Source: an uncultured Oscillospiraceae bacterium (lineage in GTDB: Bacteria; Bacillota; Clostridia; Oscillospirales; Oscillospiraceae). From it: a stretch of DNA of 9,438 nt. How positions within the stretch are numbered: the first letter of the stretch is position 1; each line of letters begins with the position of its first letter. The position numbers were made by a program, and so were the translations under genes. Shown piece by piece: positions 6,769 through 9,438 of the stretch. The DNA lies in the NCBI GenBank assembly GCA_905234005.1, contig CAJOFW010000036.1, forward strand, positions 1-9,438, written 5' to 3'. A model generated the notes under the pieces. The model had not been told where the DNA came from. It ran no database searches and saw nothing but the letters and a program-made list of their open reading frames with translations.

Positions 6769-6797
6769 TTGCAATCCCGGATATTATACGTTATAAT
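6769..6797 (+). promoter_or_regulatory. promoter of the iorAB operon
   Basis: TTGCAA (6769-6774) and a consensus TATAAT (6792-6797) with a 17-bp spacer. Predicted transcription start is about 6804. An ATTCA half-site (6763-6767) adjoins the -35. The -35 is identical to that of the divergent argC promoter. Confidence 0.82.
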
Positions 6798-6845
6798 AAC
6801 TGCGTTCAGGAAATCTGAAAGGAGTGACGCAAGACGAAAGAGCTA

Positions 6846-8573
6846 ATGCTGGGCAACAAGGCCGTTGCCCGCGGCCTGTACGAAGCCGGCGTCTGCTTCG
6901 TATCGAGCTATCCGGGCACCCCGAGCACCGAGGTCACGGAGGAGGCCGCACTGTACGATGAAATCTACTGCGAATGGGCGCCCAACGAGAAGGTCGCCAT
7001 GGAGGCCGCCTTCGGCGCGAGCCTCGCCGGACGCCGGTCGTTCTGCGGCATGAAGCACGTCGGTCTGAACGTGGCCGCCGACCCCCTCTATACGATGTCC
7101 TACACGGGCGTCAACGCCGGTCTCGTGATCGTCGTGGCGGACGACGCCGGTATGCATTCCTCGCAGAACGAGCAGGATTCCCGTCACCACGCGATCGCGT
7201 CGAAGGTGCCGATGCTCGAGCCGTCCGACTCCGCCGAGGCGCTGGCGTTCACAAAGCTCGCGTTCGAGCTGTCGGAGCGGTTTGACACGCCGGTCATCAT
7301 CAAGATGTGCACCCGCGTCGCCCACTCCCAGTCCGTCGTGGAGACCGGCGAGCGCACGGTGCCGGTGAAGGAATACGAGAAAAACATAGCCAAATACGTC
7401 ATGATGCCGGCAAACGCCATCCGCCGCCATCCCATCGTGGAGGCCCGCACCGCCGCCCTGCGCGAATACGCGGAGACGGCGCCCCTCAACCGTGTGGAGA
7501 TGGGCGGCACAGCGCTCGGTATCATCACCTCCTCCACGTCGTACCAGTACGTCCGGGAGGTCATGGGCGACGACGTTTCCGTTCTGAAGCTCGGCATGGT
7601 GAACCCCCTGCCCGAGAAGCTCATCCGTGATTTCGCCGCGAAGGTCGACCGGCTCGTCGTCGTGGAGGAGCTTGACCCGATCATCGAGGAGCACGTCCGC
7701 AGGCTCGGCCTCGAGGTCTCCGGCAAGGACATCCTGCCGCTGGAGGGCGAGTTTTCGCAGAACCTCGTCGCGAAGGCGCTGGGAAAGGACGTCCCCGCCG
7801 GTCTCTCGCTCGGCGAGACCGTGCCCGTGCGTCCGCCGGTCATGTGCGCCGGCTGCCCGCACCGCGGCCTTTTCTACACGCTCAACAGGAACAAATGCAC
7901 CGTCCTCGGCGACATCGGCTGCTACACGCTCGGCGCCGTCGCGCCGCTCGCCGCGATGGAAATGACGCTCTGCATGGGCGCCTCCATCAGCGCCGTCCAC
8001 GGCTTCAACAAGGCCCTCGGCGCGGACAACGACAAGAAGGCCGTCGCGGTCATCGGCGACTCGACGTTCATGCACTCCGGCATGACCGGTCTTGCGAACA
8101 TCGCCTACAACCAGTCCGTCTCGACGGTCATCATCCTCGACAACTCCATCACCGGCATGACCGGCCACCAGCAGAACCCGACGACGGGCTACAACATCAA
8201 GGGCGACCCCGCCGGGAAGATCGACCTCGAGGCGCTCTGCCGCGCCATGGGCTTTGCGCGCATCCGCGTCGTCGACCCGTACGATCTCTCCGCGTGCGAT
8301 AAGGTCCTCAAGGAGGAGCTGGCCGCGCCCGAGCCGTCCGTCATCATCTCCCGCCGCCCGTGCGCCCTGCTCAAGTATGTGAAGCACAAGGCCCCGCTCG
8401 CGGTCGAGCCCGACAAGTGCATCGGCTGCAAGAGCTGTATGCGCATCGGCTGCCCCGCGATCTCGATCCGGGACGGCAAGGCCCGTGTGGACGCGACGCT
8501 TTGCGTCGGCTGCGGCATCTGCTCGCAGCTCTGCCCGAAGGACGCGTTCCACTCCACCGGGAAGGAGGCGTAA
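6846..8573 (+). CDS. iorA: indolepyruvate:ferredoxin oxidoreductase, alpha subunit
   Basis: Protein of 575 residues from the ATG at 6846. With IorB it converts aryl-pyruvates and CoA to aryl-acetyl-CoA, CO2 and reduced ferredoxin, using thiamine diphosphate. Order: an N-terminal pyrimidine-binding domain (SYPGTPSTEV at 21-30, EWAPNEKVAMEAAFGAS at 43-59), CAGCPHRG (about 334-341), GDIGCYT (355-361), the TPP motif GDSTFMHSG ... LDNSITGMTG (404-440), and a C-terminal ferredoxin domain with Cys525/528/531/536 and Cys553/556/559/563. The first cluster has four residues before its last Cys, as is usual in IorA. Start problem: AAAGGAG (6818-6824) is 21 bases from this ATG, but six bases from codon 6831-6833, which is AAG and would give the usual N-terminus (M)TKELMLGN if it were ATG. 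An in-frame stop at 6825-6827 excludes any longer start. Confidence 0.94.
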   Translation: MLGNKAVARGLYEAGVCFVSSYPGTPSTEVTEEAALYDEIYCEWAPNEKVAMEAAFGASLAGRRSFCGMKHVGLNVAADPLYTMSYTGVNAGLVIVVADDAGMHSSQNEQDSRHHAIASKVPMLEPSDSAEALAFTKLAFELSERFDTPVIIKMCTRVAHSQSVVETGERTVPVKEYEKNIAKYVMMPANAIRRHPIVEARTAALREYAETAPLNRVEMGGTALGIITSSTSYQYVREVMGDDVSVLKLGMVNPLPEKLIRDFAAKVDRLVVVEELDPIIEEHVRRLGLEVSGKDILPLEGEFSQNLVAKALGKDVPAGLSLGETVPVRPPVMCAGCPHRGLFYTLNRNKCTVLGDIGCYTLGAVAPLAAMEMTLCMGASISAVHGFNKALGADNDKKAVAVIGDSTFMHSGMTGLANIAYNQSVSTVIILDNSITGMTGHQQNPTTGYNIKGDPAGKIDLEALCRAMGFARIRVVDPYDLSACDKVLKEELAAPEPSVIISRRPCALLKYVKHKAPLAVEPDKCIGCKSCMRIGCPAISIRDGKARVDATLCVGCGICSQLCPKDAFHSTGKEA

Positions 8574-8576
8574 GCC

Positions 8577-9150
8577 GTGGAAACGAAAAACATCATGATC
8601 GTCGGCGTCGGCGGCCAGGGCTCGCTGCTCGCCAGCAAGATCCTCGGCCACCTGCTCCTCAGCCAGGGCTACGACGTAAAGGTCTCCGAGGTGCACGGCA
8701 TGAGCCAGCGCGGCGGCAGCGTCGTCACCTACGTCCGCTACGGCGACCGGGTCTACTCCCCCGTCATCGACGCCGGCGAGGCCGATTTCATCGTCTCGTT
8801 CGAGCTGCTTGAGGCGGCGCGGTGGATCGGCTGCCTGCGTCCGAACGGCCAGATCGTCACAAACACCCAGCAGCGACCCGATGCCCGTCATCACCGGCGC
8901 GGCGCAGTACCCCGAAAACCTCGTCGAAAAGATCCGCGCCGCCGGCGCGAAGGTCGACGCCCTCGACTGCCTCCGCATCGCGGAGGAGGCCGGCTCCGTC
9001 AAGGCCGTCAACATCGTCCTGCTCGGCCGCCTGTCCCACTACTTCGACATCCCCGAGGAGGCGTGGATGGAATCCATCGAGGCAAACGTCCCCGCGAAAT
9101 TCCTCGAAATGAACAAAAAAGCGTTCACCCTCGGCAAGAACGCCGTGTAA
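8577..9150 (+). pseudogene. iorB: indolepyruvate:ferredoxin oxidoreductase, beta subunit, frameshifted
   Basis: IorB is the small subunit, of the 2-oxoacid oxidoreductase gamma-type family, completing the enzyme with IorA. It starts at GTG 8577 with AGGAGG eight bases upstream (8563-8568), three bases after the iorA stop. The first 99 residues are normal: IVGVGGQGSLLASKILG (8-24), EVHGMSQRGGSVVTYVRYG (38-56) and a segment ending PNGQIVTNTQQ. After the codon 8871-8873 the family sequence resumes one frame over, at 8875, with DPMPVITGAAQYPENLVEKI ... AGSVKAVNIVLLGRLSHYFDIP, to the stop at 9148-9150. The two parts sum to 190 residues, the normal length. Expected text at the joint is NTQQ-I-DPMPV, so two bases seem lost (or one gained). 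Unrepaired, the first frame runs to 9254 with unrelated sequence. There is no homopolymer or slippery heptamer. A sequence error is as likely as a true mutation. Confidence 0.88.
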
Positions 9151-9158
9151 TACACGCC

Positions 9159-9198
9159 GCAAAACGCGCCTTCGGCCTCGCCCGAAGGCGCGTTTTGC
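9159..9198 (+). terminator. hairpin terminator after iorAB
   Basis: A perfect 17-bp stem (9159-9175 with 9182-9198, core CGCGCCTTCGG / CCGAAGGCGCG) with a 6-nt loop, eight bases after the iorB stop. AAAA and TTTT lie within the stem, which would let it work on either strand. Confidence 0.88.
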
Positions 9199-9226
9199 GC
9201 ACCGTCCCGGCCATGGTGTACAGTAG

Positions 9227-9255
9227 TATACAGCCTAATTTATATAGTGTATAAT
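9227..9255 (+). promoter_or_regulatory. promoter of the uridine phosphorylase gene
   Basis: TATACA (9227-9232) and TATAAT (9250-9255) with a 17-bp spacer. Predicted start is about 9262. The -35 lies within an overlapping GTATAC palindrome (9226-9231), and GTGTACAGTAGTATACAG just upstream repeats the GTA-(T)ACAG unit, so an operator could overlap the promoter. A GGAG site with AAAA before it (9275-9282) lies nine bases before the ATG. Confidence 0.72.
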
Positions 9256-9291
9256 ACATGCATGACATTATCAGAAAAGGAGTCCTGAAGC

Positions 9292-9438
9292 ATGAACGAA
9301 ACGCTGCAATATCACATCGCCTGCAGGCCCGGCGACGTCGGGCGGTACTGCCTGCTGCCCGGCGATCCCGGCCGCTGCGAGGCCATCGCCTCGTTTTTCG
9401 AGTCGCCCCGGCTCGTGGCCCGGAACCGTGAATTCACG
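9292..9438 (+). CDS. udp: uridine phosphorylase, N-terminal part
   Basis: Open from ATG 9292 to the window end: 49 codons, cut at the 3' side. Uridine phosphorylase splits uridine with phosphate to uracil and ribose-1-phosphate (pyrimidine salvage, cytoplasm). The visible text, QYHIACRPGDVGRYCLLPGDPGRC then FFESPRLVARNREFT, has the PGDPGR phosphate-binding loop and NREF(V/T) that mark the nucleoside phosphorylase I family and in particular its Udp branch. Purine nucleoside phosphorylase (DeoD) shares PGDP-R but usually starts with a different text. The gene has its own promoter and a good ribosome site, and is separated from iorAB by a strong terminator, so it is an independent unit. Confidence 0.85.
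   Translation, partial: MNETLQYHIACRPGDVGRYCLLPGDPGRCEAIASFFESPRLVARNREFT

Noticed and set aside
8861..8884. Programmed frameshifting in iorB
   Set aside because: No X-XXY-YYZ slippery heptamer, no poly-A/T run, and no upstream stop or clear stimulatory stem-loop was seen; the family is not known for recoding.
6843..9014. 723-codon - strand open frame opposite iorAB
   Set aside because: The length is striking but follows from the high GC of iorAB; the product is a low-complexity His/Asp/Arg/Ala string and the + strand has the full IorA and IorB families.

Overview
The window looks like chromosomal DNA from a GC-rich anaerobic clostridium (Bacillota, possibly an Oscillospiraceae-type gut organism). 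The grounds are S-layer homology (SLH) domains, a DUF1292 protein, a small BofC C-terminal-domain protein, strong GGAGG ribosome sites, sigma-A-like promoters in short AT-rich gaps, and a ferredoxin-dependent 2-oxoacid oxidoreductase. The family assignment is inference; nothing here fixes the taxon.

Layout. (1) 1-875, + strand: C-terminal part of a secreted protein with a fibronectin-III-like domain and three SLH repeats. (2) 958-1260, + strand: small membrane-anchored BofC-like protein. (3) 1342-1687, + strand: a good promoter and a very acidic DUF1292 protein. (4) 1689-2226: two 115-bp imperfect direct repeats flanking a 6S RNA gene (about 1841-2030) with its own terminator, then the terminator of the leftward arginine operon. 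(5) 6552-2236, - strand: argC(class 2)-argJ-argB-argD, the acetylated part of arginine biosynthesis from N-acetylglutamate to N-acetylornithine, with ArgJ recycling the acetyl group. (6) 6553-6845: a divergent control region with a promoter each way, both with a TTGCAA -35 and a 17-bp spacer, and seven ATTCA/TGAAT motifs that could be ArgR half-sites. (7) 6846-9150, + strand: iorA-iorB, the two subunits of indolepyruvate:ferredoxin oxidoreductase, followed by a long hairpin terminator. (8) 9292 to the end: promoter and first 49 codons of a uridine phosphorylase gene.

How the genes relate. The arginine operon is compact (argB and argD overlap by 4 bp) and appears intact. The iorAB operon, transcribed away from it, would oxidise aryl-pyruvates from aromatic amino acids to aryl-acyl-CoA and reduced ferredoxin. 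It carries two oddities: iorB has a one-base frame break at about 8874, and iorA has AAG where the spacing to the ribosome site and the family's usual N-terminus predict ATG. Whether these are real decay or sequence errors cannot be decided here.

I see no convincing new biological system. The points most worth a second look are the iorAB lesions, the 6S RNA gene between long direct repeats, and the motif-rich arg/ior divergent promoter region.
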